Positions 1 to 9,354 of a stretch of 64,000 bases of DNA are shown here, one piece after another. The stretch is from Lachnospiraceae bacterium (lineage in GTDB: Bacteria > Bacillota > Clostridia > Lachnospirales > Anaerotignaceae), in the NCBI GenBank assembly GCA_910576545.1, contig CAJTKM010000007.1, forward strand, positions 1 to 64,000, written 5' to 3'. The notes under the pieces were generated by a model. The model ran no database searches and was not told where the DNA came from. It was given only the letters and a program-made list of their open reading frames with translations. How positions within the stretch are numbered: position 1 is the stretch's first letter; every line of letters starts with the position of its first letter. Made by a program: the position numbers and the translations under genes.

Positions 1-148
1 ATTACTTCACATACATGCAACAACAAATCTGTATTGATGGAGCGCCGTGTGCGGTGAAAGTCGCATGCACGGTGCGAAGCGGGGGAAAATCCGCTCTGAC
101 TGCTGAACATCATCGGTTCAGTAAAAGCGGCGGATTACCTATCGCTAT
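1..148 (+). mobile_element. Group II intron, 3' end (domains V-VI), interrupting the SpaA-like gene
   Basis: The segment at about 40-76 folds as a typical domain V: GAGCGCCGTGTGCG, a GAAA tetraloop, then CGCATGCACGGTGCG. A domain VI-like stem follows and the sequence ends TTACCTATCGCTAT at 148, a usual end of bacterial group II introns. The reading frame of the SpaA-like protein begins exactly at the next base (149) and stays open, which fixes the 3' splice site. The reverse transcriptase of this intron would lie upstream, outside the window. The intron is in the sense orientation, so splicing could restore the host mRNA if the 5' part is intact. Confidence 0.8.
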
Positions 149-1150
149 AGCAACGGCAGCATCACCATCGCAGGACTGGAAAAAGGCAGCTACATCATCG
201 AAGAAGTCAAAGCCCCAGACGGGTATGTGCTGGAGGAACAGTCCCGCACGATTGCCATTGACTATGGAAAGACATACACCGAAGAATTTACCAACCGGAA
301 AATGACTTCCCTTGTCATTAAGAAGGTAGACGATGTAACGGGCGCGCCGCTTGTGGGCGCGAAATTCTTCGTGGAAAAGCAGAACGGCGAACATGTTGGA
401 GAATATACGACCGATAAAACGGGGACCATTTTAATCCCTACCCTTGACCCCGATTGGTATGTAATCCGAGAAACAAAAGCACCGGAAGGCTACATTCTGG
501 ATGAAACGCCGAAAACAGTCGAGGTCAAAACCAACGTGCCGACTACGGTGACATTCAGCAATAAGCCGCTTTCCGGTATTAAGATTGTGAAGTTGGATTC
601 CGAAACAAAAGAGCCTTTGCAGGGCGTAACCTTTGCCATTGCAAAGATGAACGGCGAAAAAATCGGAAATTTCAAGACCGGCAAGGACGGCATGGTTTAT
701 GTTTCCAATCTGGAAGATGGCTATTATACGGTAACGGAAACCGAGGGGCTTGAGGGCTACCATTGGGACAAAGAACCCAAAACGGTCGAAGTAAAATCCG
801 GCAGACAGACGATTGTTGAGGTAGAAAACCAGCCCTATTCTGGTCTTGTGATTGAAAAACGCAACAGCCGGACGGACGAACCGATTGCAGGCGTTGAGTT
901 TTTAGTGACAAAACTGAATGGGGAGCAGATTGGATATTACAAGACAGATTCCAGTGGCCTGATTGTTATTGAAGGGCTGGAAAATGGCCGTTACCTTGTG
1001 AAAGAAACCAAAGCAGCGGGCGGCTACATACAGGACAACGAAGCAAAAGAGGTGGAAATCCGTGACGGGAAACGCACAACACTGAAAGTCACGAATGACC
1101 CTGCATCTTCCGTTTTGATCCGTAAGATTGACTCTGTTACAAAGCAGGGC
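149..1150 (+). pseudogene. SpaA/Cna_B-repeat surface protein fragment
   Basis: About 334 codons encode tandem prealbumin-like (SpaA/Cna_B) domains of about 90 residues. Each contains the repeated pattern VKLDSETKEPLQGVTF, then G.Y.T...G...I..L..G.Y...E..AP.GY, then a VEV strand. Such proteins are cell-wall adhesins carried by clostridial conjugative elements. The upstream part is separated by the group II intron ending at 148. Downstream there is no further repeat, sortase LPxTG motif or membrane anchor: at about 1150 the frame passes without a stop into a group II intron reverse transcriptase. The family is normally far longer, so this is an internal fragment left by a deletion. A product starting at the GTG at 227 is possible but would be unanchored. 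Confidence 0.85.
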
Positions 1151-2521
1151 ATCCTATCATTGACAGATAAAAACTACAAAGCAAAACCGTTAAGACGTGT
1201 CTATATCGAGAAGAAAGATAAGAAAAAGAAACGTCCGTTGGGGATTCCAACTATGTATGACAGGGCAATGCAGGCGTTATATGCTTTAGGATTAGAGCCA
1301 GTGGCAGAAACAACCGCCGACACGAAATCATTTGGTTTCAGGAAAGGGCGGTGCTGTCAGGACGCTTGCGAATATATCTTTACGGCACTGTCACGTAAAG
1401 TATCGCCCGAATGGGTATTAGAGGGCGACATTAAAGGCTGTTTTGATAACATCAGCCATGAATGGCTGGTCGAGAATATCCCTATGGACAAATCTGTTCT
1501 GAAACAATTCCTCAAAGCAGGATTTATCTTCAAGGGAGAACTGTTCCCGACAGAGGACGGCACGCCGCAGGGCGGCGTTATATCGCCGATTCTTGCAAAT
1601 ATGGCACTGGACGGTATGCAGAAAGTATTATCAGACAGATTCCACACCAACAGGCTTGGGAAGGTGGACTTACGGTTCAAGAACGCCCATAAGGTCAATC
1701 TGGTGCGTTACGCTGACGATTTTGTCGTCACAGCGGCAACGGAAGAAATCGCCTTAGAAGCAAAGGAACTGATAAAAGACTTCCTGAAAACAAGAGGTTT
1801 GGAATTATCTGATGAGAAAACGGTAGTCACCCACATCAACGACGGATTCGATATGTTAGGCTGGACATTCCGAAAATTCAAAGGAAAGCTGATTGTGAAG
1901 CCGTCAAAGAAATCCGTACAGACAATCGTGAGGAACTTATCTGACACAATACTGAAACGTGGAAAAGCATGGAATCAGGATGTGCTGATTATGAAGCTAA
2001 ACCAACAAATCCGAGGATGGACGAATTACCACCAATCTGTATGTGCGAATGAAGCATTTGCACATTTAGATTATATTCTCTACGAACTGCTGTGGAGATG
2101 GGCGAAAAGACGACATCCGAAGAAAGGGCAATGGTGGATTTCTACGAAGTATTGGCATCGCAGGGGAAATCAAAACTGGGTATTCTCTACGGATACAAAA
2201 GAGCTGATACGGGTAGACCATACGCCGATTGTCCGACACACAAAAGTAAGGGAAGCGGCCAACCCATTCCTTGATACGGAATATTTCAAACAACGCAAGT
2301 TCAATCAGGGAATGAAGAAACTGACAGGACGCTTCAAGCTAATCTGGAAGAATCAAGACGGCTGTTGCTATCACTGTGGAATGCCACTGGATATTTTGGA
2401 CGAGAGGGAGATTTTCTTCAAAGTGCCGAAGTCCTGTGGCGGAAAAGAAGAAGTGGCAAATATGGCGTATGTTCACGCCGACTGCCAACGAATCTATCTT
2501 GAGAGCCGCTCGAAAGAGTGA
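1151..2521 (+). pseudogene. ltrA: Group II intron reverse transcriptase/maturase/HNH protein, 5'-truncated
   Basis: About 457 codons match the LtrA family from RT motif 1 onward: KPLRRVYIEKKDKKKKRPLG, the FGFRKGR block, the RT core YADDF (about 1710-1725), the maturase X domain with the WTNYH motif, and a C-terminal HNH/zinc module with CCYHCG and a later H.DC. The first roughly 90 residues of the usual 550-600 (RT0 and the start of the fingers) are missing, and the reading frame continues from the SpaA repeats instead. The 5' half of the intron RNA (domains I-III) is therefore gone and self-splicing is not expected. This intron belongs to the VirB4 gene downstream. It is distinct from the intron ending at 148, since the domain V sequences differ. 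Confidence 0.9.
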
Positions 2522-2531
2522 TGAAATGCTT

Positions 2532-2600
2532 GAGCCGTATGAGTGGAAACGCTCACGTACGGTTCTTAGGCGAGAAAGGGCGGGTAACCGCCCCGACTTA
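2532..2600 (+). mobile_element. Group II intron domain V and VI of the truncated intron
   Basis: A canonical 34-nt domain V occupies 2532-2565 (GAGCCGTATGAGTG, GAAA loop, CGCTCACGTACGGTTC). A domain VI stem GGGCGGGTAACCGCCCC follows. The VirB4 reading frame resumes at about 2601 (GCC GAC TAT GAA CCG). The 3' boundary is set only from this exon and may be off by a few bases. Confidence 0.8.
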
Positions 2601-3503
2601 GCCGACTATGAACCGCTTATAAAGGCGATGGGCGGCGAAGTGGTACGGTTTGCACCGGACAGCAAAAACTATATCAATCCCCTTGACTTATCGAAGGAAT
2701 ACGGCGAAGGGGATAACCCGATTTCCCTGAAATCCAGCTTTGTTATGTCACTGTATGAAAACCTGAACAGCGGGAAGGTAGACGGGACAGCGAACTCCAT
2801 CGTAGACAGGTGTGTAAAAAATGTGTATCAGGAATATGTCAAAACCTATGAGGGCGAGCCGCCGACACTCAGGGACTTGCGGCTGGAACTTCTACGGCAG
2901 GAAGAACCGCTTGCGAAACAGATCGCCCTTTCACTGGAACTGTTTACGGAGGGCAGCCTGAATGTATTTTCCCATCAAACCAACGTGGATATGGATAACC
3001 GTATCATTTGTTATGATACGCTGGATTTAGGAAAGCAGCTGAAATCTATCGGTATGCTTATCATGCTGGATTCTATCTTAAACCGAGTGATGGAAAATCG
3101 GAAAAAAGGCAAAAGGACATGGGTATATATTGACGAAATCTACCTGTTTTTTGCCAATGAATACAGTGCGTCCTTTTTGTCGGAAAGCTGGAAACGTTTC
3201 CGGAAATATGGGGCGTTGGCAACGGGCATTACGCAGAATGTTTCTGACTGTCTGCAATCCCCGACTGCGCGGACAATGTTCTCAAACAGTGAATTTCTTG
3301 TACTGCTGAATCAGGCATCTACGGACAGAATGGATTTGGCGAGCCTGTTCCATATTTCAGATACGCAGATGGGCTATATACAGGATACGGCGGCGGGGCG
3401 CGGGCTTTTGAAGGTAAGAAATTCGCTTGTCCCCTTTGTGAATGAATTTCCGAAGGATACGGCGTTGTATGGCTTTATGACAACGAAGCCGGAGGAACGT
3501 TAA
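2601..3503 (+). pseudogene. VirB4/TraE-type conjugation ATPase, 3' exon only
   Basis: About 300 codons encode the C-terminal half of the VirB4-like ATPase of a conjugative element. Visible are EPLIKAMGGEVVRFAP, the INPLDL block, a Walker B/Asp-Glu box (TWVYIDEIYLFF) and the ITQNV motor motif near the end. VirB4 powers the type IV secretion channel at the membrane. The N-terminal half with Walker A is absent; a group II intron sat at this point and the 5' exon was lost when the intron fused to the SpaA fragment. An open frame runs from 2376 into this exon but overlaps intron sequence and is not a real start. The gene cannot give a working ATPase. Confidence 0.85.
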
Positions 3504-3530
3504 AACAGTAACTAAAAAACAGTAACGGAT

Positions 3531-3631
3531 GATAAATACCATGACATAGGCAGTATCTCAAAAACAGCAATGAAAGATAAATACCATGACATAGGCAGTA
3601 TCTCAAAAACAGCAATGAAAGATAAATACCA
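3531..3631 (+). repeat. 45-bp tandem direct repeat, 2.25 copies
   Basis: The unit starting GATAAATACCATGACATAGG and ending AGCAATGAAA occurs at 3531-3575 and 3576-3620, with a partial third copy to about 3631. It lies between the VirB4 remnant and the next element gene. No coding role is seen. The copies are identical, so it is recent or actively corrected. Confidence 0.9.
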
Positions 3632-3672
3632 ATGCCATTTGGGTGGGCAGGGTTTTTCTGCTCACCCTGTTT

Positions 3673-3836
3673 TTAGAACCTGTTTCGTATTTCAACGTGC
3701 GGGAATTGCAGTGTGGATTTTGCGTTAATTAAGGCGTGAAGCCGAAGGAATACAGGGTGGTATTTCAAGGCTGAACAACGAAAAGTAGTGCAGAATCCAT
3801 CGGCAAGGCGTGTGCGGGGAGTTACGAAACAGTTTT
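3673..3836. repeat. MITE-like element, copy A
   Basis: A noncoding segment of about 160 bp is bounded by imperfect terminal inverted repeats, AGAACCTGTTTCGTA at the left and TTACGAAACAGTTTTTT at the right. Its interior has GAATACAGGGTGGTATTTCAA, which resembles the GAGTACCGGGTGGTACGGCAA interior of the element at 44449. There is no open frame. It fills the gap just upstream of the CD1108-family gene and may separate it from its promoter. Confidence 0.6.
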
Positions 3837-3854
3837 TTTTGCGGGGGTGGCTAT

Positions 3855-5976
3855 TTGAAAGAGAAGGATTTGAAGATAAAGGAAAAGAAAGATACACTAA
3901 AAGTTTCAGACCGGAACAACAGGGCTTTAGGGCATCGGAACAACCATATCAATACAGGAATGAAAGCGGCATTTATACGCAATGCGGCGGAGAGCCGGAA
4001 CAGGAAACAGGAGGACAGCGGGAACAGTGCCGCCAATGACGCAGTAGAAACCTATGAAACAGCGGCAGCCAGTATCGGCAGTTATGGGGCGGAAAGTCTG
4101 AAAAAGGCATTCCGGCTGGAAAAAAGTGGAGCACGACAGGAACAGAGCCGCCAAAGGGAAAAAGAAAATAAATCAGGCGGTGCAGAGCCGCCATTATTAG
4201 ATAATGTAGAAACAGCATTAGAAAATACGGGAAAATCATTCCATGAAGCTGTAACTGCACAGGGACAAAGTGTAGAAGTACCTGATACTGTCAGGCAGGG
4301 CAGCGGGCGGAATGTTCCGGAAATGCAGTTAAAAGAAACCGTACGAAAAGAAATGCTGCAAGGTGGGACAGTGCATCGGCAAGGCGCGAAGGGCTATCTA
4401 AGGACAGAAGCAGAATATCCACAGCGCAATCCAGTGTATCCGCAGGAAAATTTACTGAAAAGGGACTTTTTGAAAAAACACCGCTGGAAATGGGAAAGCC
4501 GCAGGACACAGAAGTATGGACAAATCCAGCAATATCCGAACCGGAAAAATGTTAATCCCTCCCCTGCCCTTCCTTATTCTGCGGGACATGGTACAGACAG
4601 TTACGGTACGGCAGGAGGCAGGGATAAATACAAGGCTGTAAAAAAAACGCAGTTATGCTGAAAATGTTGGAAGAAATACGGGATACAGGCAGGAACAAAG
4701 CGGAAATACACTTGCCGAAAAAAAGGAATTTGCGGCTGTGCAGAAGCTGAAAAACAGGTTCCTTTCGGATAAAACGATAATCCCGACTACCGGAAGGAAA
4801 GGTGATTTCAAGACCCGTCTGCGGCAGTCGGCAGGACGAGTCGCCGCAGCCCTGATAAGGGATTTACTGGTGGCATTGGGCAGCCTGGGCGGCGCGGTTA
4901 TCCTTATGGTTATTATTGCTGTTGTGGCGGCACTCCTGTCCACTTCCTTTGGGATTTTCTTTTCCGCATTCGACCAGACGGAGGGGACAAAAACGGTATC
5001 GGAAATTGTAGCCGAGGTAAACGGGGAATTTTACGCCGAAGCCGCAGAAATAGAGAATAGTGTCAGACATGATAAAGTGGTATATCATAACCAGCTGGAC
5101 GGCGGTTCCAGCCTGTTTATTACAAACTGGCCGGAAGTCATTGCGATATTTTCCGCAAAAGTTTCGGGGGAGCCGGATCATGCGCTGGACGCTGTGACAA
5201 TGGACAATGAACGGGAAACCCTGCTGAAAAAAGTATTTTGGGATATGAACGCTATTTCCTATGATACGGAGGAAACCGGAGAGGGCATCGTCCTGCATAT
5301 CCGGCATACAAGCAAAAGCTATGGGGAAATGATGGAGTTTTACCAGTTTACACCATACCAAAGGCAGGCCGCAGCCGAAATGATGAAGCTGGAATATGTG
5401 CAGATGCTTTCGGAGCTAATCGGGACGCTGGGCATGTCCGGCGGCGGCAGTGTTGCCCTTACGCCGGAACAGGCGCAGAAAATGCTGGAAAATCTGCCGA
5501 AAAATCTGCCGCCGGAACGGAAAGCCGTCATGCAGGCGGCGTATTCCCTTGTCGGGAAGGTCAACTATTTTGGGGGCGGCAAATCAGCGGTGATTGGCTG
5601 GGACAGCCGATGGGGAACGCCGAAAAAGGTAACGGCAGCGGGCAGCAGTATGACAGGCACAACGCGCCCTTTCGGGCTAGACTGCTCCGGCTTTGTAACA
5701 TGGGTGTTTATCAATGCAACAGGGAATCCGGATTATACGAATATCATTGGGCATGGAGCGGCGAACCAGTATGGAAGATGTAAAAAGATAAGCTGGAGTG
5801 AAGCACAGGCGGGGGATTTGGTGTTTTATTCCGATTTAGGCCATGTGGGGATTATTGCCGGAACGGATGCAGATGGAAACCTGCTTGTGGTGCATTGCGC
5901 GTCCTCCCAGAATAATGTGGTCGTGACAGGCTTGCAGGGCTTTACAAGGATTGGACGGCCTGTACTGTTTGAATAG
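3855..5976 (+). pseudogene. CD1108-family mobile-element protein with C-terminal NlpC/P60 peptidase, frameshifted
   Basis: Two open frames make one gene. The first starts at a TTG (3855) after GGGGGTGG and encodes the hydrophilic N-terminal region (KEKDLKIKEKKDTLKVSDRN...) to 4661. A run of eight A (4640-4647) shifts the frame; the other frame then reads on to a membrane segment (about 4860-4950), a linker and a C40/NlpC-P60 domain. The catalytic Cys is in FGLDCSGFV, the His in LGHVGII, and a further VVHCASS follows. Homologues are about 650-750 aa peptidoglycan hydrolases that open the wall for the conjugation channel. Either a true frameshift, a homopolymer sequencing error, or slippage on the A8 run explains the break. 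The gene sits downstream of the VirB4 remnant, as in related elements. Confidence 0.75.
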
Positions 5977-5984
5977 GTAGGAAA

Positions 5985-6008
5985 CAAGCCCTGCTTATGC
6001 AGGGCTTG
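5985..6008 (+). other. Perfect 10-bp stem-loop after the CD1108 gene
   Basis: CAAGCCCTGC-TTAT-GCAGGGCTTG begins 9 bp after the stop codon. There is no T run, so it may be an mRNA 3' end stabiliser or a Rho-type stop rather than an intrinsic terminator. Confidence 0.6.
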
Positions 6009-6150
6009 CAGGGAAAATCTCTTCCCAGATCCATGCCACCGCTGACCGTGTGTCGTTTGAATGGAAAATCTGATTTCTTACCTCCTGCGCCTTATTCAAT
6101 GGTGTGTTTACCTTTGTCAAGCGTTGCTACGCAGTCTGCTTATAACATGG

Positions 6151-6181
6151 AAAAGCCCCAGACTTATCATCAGGGGCTTTT
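6151..6181. terminator. Bidirectional intrinsic terminator
   Basis: AAAAGCCCC (6151-6159) and GGGGCTTTT (6173-6181) form a 9-bp stem with flanking A and T runs on both strands. It lies between the element genes reading right and the small genes ending at 6190 reading left. Confidence 0.85.
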
Positions 6182-6189
6182 CTGCACGG

Positions 6190-6453
6190 TCACAGTCCCA
6201 GCATTGCCATGATCTGTGCCATATGTGCCTGTTCTTTTTCCGGCATTCCTGCTGCGGCAGCCGCAAGCAGCGCTTTCTGCTCCTCAGGCGGAAGTGTGCC
6301 GCCAGCCGCCAGTTTTTCTCCATATTCCAGAAAAACATCCAGCCGTTCCATGCCTGTTTTATCTTTGCTTTTTTCTGCAGCTTCCCGCAGAAGCCGCAGA
6401 CGTTCCTCTCCAAGAGCCCGCACCTGCGGCGTATCCCAAGGTGTCGCTGTCAT
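6190..6453 (-). CDS. Hypothetical protein, 87 aa
   Basis: Small, charged, Ala/Leu/Glu-rich, apparently all-helical protein with no signal peptide or membrane segment (MTATPWDTPQVRALGEERLR start). Its ATG overlaps the stop of the upstream gene (6450) in an ATGA arrangement, so the two are translationally coupled. It ends just before the bidirectional terminator. I do not recognise a family. Proximity to yjfB could hint at a surface or motility-related role, but that is only context. Confidence 0.6.
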   Translation of the reverse strand: MTATPWDTPQVRALGEERLRLLREAAEKSKDKTGMERLDVFLEYGEKLAAGGTLPPEEQKALLAAAAAGMPEKEQAHMAQIMAMLGL

Positions 6454-6935
6454 TTTCCGCCCTCCCGTTCCAAAATCTCTTTCATATCTATCACCTTAAT
6501 CAGCATATCCAGCTGCTTCCTGTCCTCCGCCGGAAGGTAGGGGCGCACTGCCCGCAGCATTTTCCGCCTGCGCAGGGAGGAAGGCTCTTCCTGCCTGCCC
6601 CGTGCCTCCAGCATTCCGCCGGAAAATACCCGCCGCATTTCCATCAGCCGGACAATTATGTATAAATCCCTTTGATATTCCTGGTCCAGAAAAGGGATTG
6701 CTGCCGTAATCATATTTTCGCTGACACTTCCCCCAAACGGCGGACGGGCCTCTCTTTTTTCCGGAAGCGTGGCAGACGCAGCCGTCGTCCCTGTCTTTTC
6801 CTGCCGCTCCGTCTGGCTCCCCATCAGCCGCCTGAGCCGCTCCAGCCGTTCCAGCATACGCAGCGCATCCTGCCCCTGTTCCCCCATCATTTCAGAAAGC
6901 AATTTATTTGCATCGCTGCCTGCTTTTTCCTCCAT
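6450..6935 (-). CDS. Hypothetical protein, 161 aa
   Basis: A helical, Arg/Glu-rich cytosolic protein. Residues 1-45 look coiled-coil-like (KLLSEMMGEQGQDALRMLER), followed by a low-complexity linker and a helical C-terminal half (PFLDQEYQRDLYIIVRLMEM). No catalytic motif or transmembrane helix is seen. It is the first gene of a two-gene unit with the 87-aa protein. The sharing of short Leu/Met-rich helices suggests the two may interact; this is inference. Confidence 0.6.
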   Translation of the reverse strand: MEEKAGSDANKLLSEMMGEQGQDALRMLERLERLRRLMGSQTERQEKTGTTAASATLPEKREARPPFGGSVSENMITAAIPFLDQEYQRDLYIIVRLMEMRRVFSGGMLEARGRQEEPSSLRRRKMLRAVRPYLPAEDRKQLDMLIKVIDMKEILEREGGK

Positions 6936-7061
6936 TCTGCACCACCCCTTTTACCTTCCTACAAAAAGATATGCTCCATCATCCCAAAACAGACCTCTTT
7001 CCGTTTCCACATGAAAAAAGGACAGGAACATTATTCCTGCCCTTCTTTTCCTTCCGGAAAA

Positions 7062-7235
7062 TCACGCGTAAGTATCAATATTGCCGCCAAGCGTCGCATT
7101 GGAAACCATCTGCATAAGCTGATTCATCGCGACCTCCTGCTGCTCCATAGTATCCTTGAGCATAGCAATTTCCACACTCTGCTGTAGTTTTGCCGCGTGC
7201 ATATTCATACTCATCGCCGCAATCGAAGTAATCAT
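7062..7235 (-). CDS. yjfB: YjfB-family putative motility protein, 57 aa
   Basis: The start MITSIAAMSMNMHAAKLQQS and the pattern of an N-terminal Met-rich stretch followed by an amphipathic helix are typical of the YjfB family, short proteins often placed near flagellar loci in Firmicutes. The open frame extends further upstream, but the ATG at 7235 is chosen because AGGAAGGTGAT lies just before it. A molecular function for the family is not established. The flagellin gene lies 30 kb away in this window. Confidence 0.75.
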   Translation of the reverse strand: MITSIAAMSMNMHAAKLQQSVEIAMLKDTMEQQEVAMNQLMQMVSNATLGGNIDTYA

Positions 7236-7434
7236 GCGTATCACCTTCCTCAACTTCTGATTTTCCCATAGAAAGCATCTGCCTTCCTTTTTTATATCGA
7301 CAGATATTTTGCAAAGCAAAGGTTTTTTTCCTGCTTCGGAAAAATTTCGTTCCAGCAGGAACCATTCCCCTAAAAACCTTCCCAAAAATCCCTCTCCCAC
7401 ATATTTTAATAAAGAAAGAAGGGAGATGCTTGCC

Positions 7435-7659
7435 ATGCCTTTGAATACAAATCCGCTCTCCGGCGAAGCCCCAGCGGGGCGGGTCTATGCCGGACGGGGA
7501 ATCTCCATCGCCATACTTGATACCGGAATTTCTCCTACGGAGGATTTTATATTGCCGGAAAACAGAATTGTTGCTTTTCGGGATTTGGTTAATGGAAAAC
7601 GCCGCCCCTATGACGATAATGGTCACGGGACACATGTGCCGTTATTGCTTAACCTTTGA
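7435..7659 (+). pseudogene. Subtilase (S8) N-terminal fragment
   Basis: Starting at the ATG at 7435 after AAGGGAG, 67 codons read as the N-terminal catalytic part of a subtilisin-like serine protease without a classical signal peptide. The catalytic Asp is in SIAILDTGIS and the catalytic His in DDNGHGTHV. Right after GTHV (about 7638) the similarity stops, and six unrelated residues (PLLLNL) lead to a stop. The rest of an S8 domain, beginning THVTGIACG, is found on the same strand at about 53905. The sequence that follows here belongs to the end of a broken kinase gene on the other strand, so a breakpoint lies at 7637-7645. Confidence 0.85.
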
Positions 7660-7796
7660 AAACCCTGTTTCCGCTTCAATCTTCTCCAACAGTTCCTGAT
7701 CGTAAAACTGATACCCAATGTTTCGGCAACCGCCTTTCCTATACTGTGCCCTCCACTTCCAAACTGCCGGCTAATCGTAATAACTCTTTTTTTCAT
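7640..7796 (-). pseudogene. Cytidylate-kinase-like protein, N-terminal fragment with frameshift
   Basis: It starts 21 bp after the MATE stop (MKKRVITISRQFGSGGHSIG). This is the P-loop region of the cytidylate-kinase-like family also present intact at 30802-31389 (MKNIITISREFGSGGRTIAK). After AETLGISF one T is missing: shifting the frame restores YDQELLEKIEAETGF, as in the homologue. The gene then runs into the subtilase breakpoint at about 7640, so about 140 of 195 residues are absent. It cannot be functional. Confidence 0.85.
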
Positions 7797-7816
7797 GCTG
7801 CTATTCCTCAATGTTT

Positions 7817-9205
7817 TCATTGTGCTTCTATATTTTGACCCATCTGCTCCATTTTTTTGATTTCCTTAAAGCAAAAAGCACCCGAAAGGACAAAAGCCAA
7901 AGCGTCTGCGGCAGGCCCTGCCATCAGAATACCCGTAAGCCCGAAAAAGCGGGATAAGATAAGCATGGCGGGAATATAGAAAATCACTTGTTTTGACAGG
8001 GAGGTAACCGCCGCTTTCATGGGCTGTCCGATTGCCTGGAACAGCACGCCGGCGCACATCTGTAAACCATTCAAAAATGTAAGCAGTAAATAAATGCGGA
8101 AACACTTAACGGCAAATTCTTCATACAGACTGGATTCCGTACCGAATATCCGGATAAGCTGCAACGGGAAGCACTGAAAAACAATCCACGAAACAAATGT
8201 GATGATTGTAGCAACCCCTGCACTAAGCAGGAAAGTTTTTTTCACACGGTCATATTTCTTTGCGCCGTAATTAAACCCGATAATCGGCTGGCTTCCACTC
8301 GCAACACCAATGCCAATGGAAAATGCAAGCATACTCACTTTCATGCACAAGCCAAAGGTGGTAAGGGGAATATCTGCTCCATAGGGAGAGAGCGCGCCGT
8401 ATTTTGTCATCAGATTGTTTGATACGAATGCCACCACCGTTGAAGTCAAATTGTTTGCGCCGCTTGCAAATCCAAGGCTGGCAATCCTCCCTGCAGTCCG
8501 AATATCCAAAGTAAAAGACTGTTTGAAAAGTTTGATTGTTTTCATGCGGAACAGATAAGCGATATTAAACAAAAGTCCAAATAACTGGCTTATTATGGTG
8601 GCAATTGCGGCACCCTCAACTCCCCAGTGAAATACGAATATGAAAACCGGGTCAAGAATAATGTTTAGAACCGCACCAATCATCATGGACAACATGGCAT
8701 AACGCGGGCTTCCGTCTGTTCGGATTGCGCTGTTAATGGTATTCCCGACAATCTGAAAGGTAAACCCAATGACGATAATACGCCCATAATCAAGCGCATA
8801 GGGCAGTATATTTTCCGTTGCCCCGAATATCAGACACAGCGGTTTCAAAAAAACAAAGGCAAGAACCGTCCAGATAATGCCGAAAATGCCCCCAAACATA
8901 ATCGAAGTCCCTAAACCTTTTGCGGCTTTCTCACCCTCGCCTTTCCCTAGGCTAAGGCTGAAAAAGGCGGCAAGGCCGTCACCAAAAAGCGTGGCAATGG
9001 CAATCGTAATCGTAGCGATCGGGGCGATAATGTTCGTGGCTCCGTTCCCCAGAAAACCTACGCCCTGACCGATAAAAATCTGGTCTACCATGTTGTAAAG
9101 GGAATTGATAATCAAAGCTATGATACTGGGAACGGCATAGCTTGTAAGCAGTTTTCCGATTTTTTCATAGCCAAGGGGATTGGCTGTTGCCTGTGTGTCA
9201 TTCAT
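7817..9205 (-). CDS. MATE family efflux transporter, 462 aa
   Basis: Full-length multidrug and toxin extrusion antiporter with about 12 membrane segments in two bundles. N-terminal landmarks are YNMVDQIFIGQG and FFSLSLGKGEGEKA; second-half landmarks are RTDGSPRYAM and GSQPIIGFNYGAKKYDRV. MATE proteins export cationic drugs or metabolites using Na+ or H+. The start is fixed by GGAGG 8 bp upstream. It is followed by a kinase-like fragment and preceded by a MarR gene and three TTAGAATTCTAA-type boxes, which points to MarR-controlled expression. It is one of three MATE genes in the window paired with the same kinase family. Confidence 0.9.
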   Translation of the reverse strand: MNDTQATANPLGYEKIGKLLTSYAVPSIIALIINSLYNMVDQIFIGQGVGFLGNGATNIIAPIATITIAIATLFGDGLAAFFSLSLGKGEGEKAAKGLGTSIMFGGIFGIIWTVLAFVFLKPLCLIFGATENILPYALDYGRIIVIGFTFQIVGNTINSAIRTDGSPRYAMLSMMIGAVLNIILDPVFIFVFHWGVEGAAIATIISQLFGLLFNIAYLFRMKTIKLFKQSFTLDIRTAGRIASLGFASGANNLTSTVVAFVSNNLMTKYGALSPYGADIPLTTFGLCMKVSMLAFSIGIGVASGSQPIIGFNYGAKKYDRVKKTFLLSAGVATIITFVSWIVFQCFPLQLIRIFGTESSLYEEFAVKCFRIYLLLTFLNGLQMCAGVLFQAIGQPMKAAVTSLSKQVIFYIPAMLILSRFFGLTGILMAGPAADALAFVLSGAFCFKEIKKMEQMGQNIEAQ

Positions 9206-9223
9206 TATCGTGTCCTCCTTTAA

Positions 9224-9235
9224 TTAGATTTCTAA
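9224..9235. promoter_or_regulatory. MarR operator-like box, MATE-proximal
   Basis: TTAGATTTCTAA, a near-copy of the perfect palindromes at 9323 and 9802. The surrounding TTAGAWTTCTAAGTATATGGGCAAAA is directly repeated at 9323, so about 30 bp were duplicated. It sits just upstream of the MATE ribosome site. Confidence 0.65.
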
Positions 9236-9251
9236 GTATATGGGCAAAAAA

Positions 9252-9299
9252 TTAGATTCCAATAATTATCGAAATAATTGTTGTGGGTGGTAATCTCAT
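9252..9299 (-). CDS. Possible 15-aa leader peptide between marR and the MATE gene
   Basis: MRLPPTTIISIIIGI is preceded by a very strong site (AAAGGAGG, 6 bp before ATG) and lies between two operator-like boxes. The PPT motif is a type known to slow ribosomes, and a short AT-rich stem (AATTAT-TTCG-ATAATT) lies inside it. This could be a translated leader controlling the MATE gene downstream. It is too short to be judged by coding statistics and could be chance. Confidence 0.4.
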   Translation of the reverse strand: MRLPPTTIISIIIGI

Positions 9300-9322
9300 A
9301 TGAAATCCTCCTTTCTTTTTAA

Positions 9323-9334
9323 TTAGAATTCTAA
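9323..9334. promoter_or_regulatory. MarR operator-like palindrome between marR and leader
   Basis: Perfect palindrome TTAGAATTCTAA directly downstream of the marR stop and upstream of the leader peptide site. It is likely bound by the adjacent MarR protein, by analogy with other MarR operators. Confidence 0.7.
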
Positions 9335-9354
9335 GTATATGGGCAAAATAATAC

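Noticed and set aside
3531-3631. CRISPR array
   Set aside because: Only 2.25 directly adjacent copies of 45 bp without spacers.
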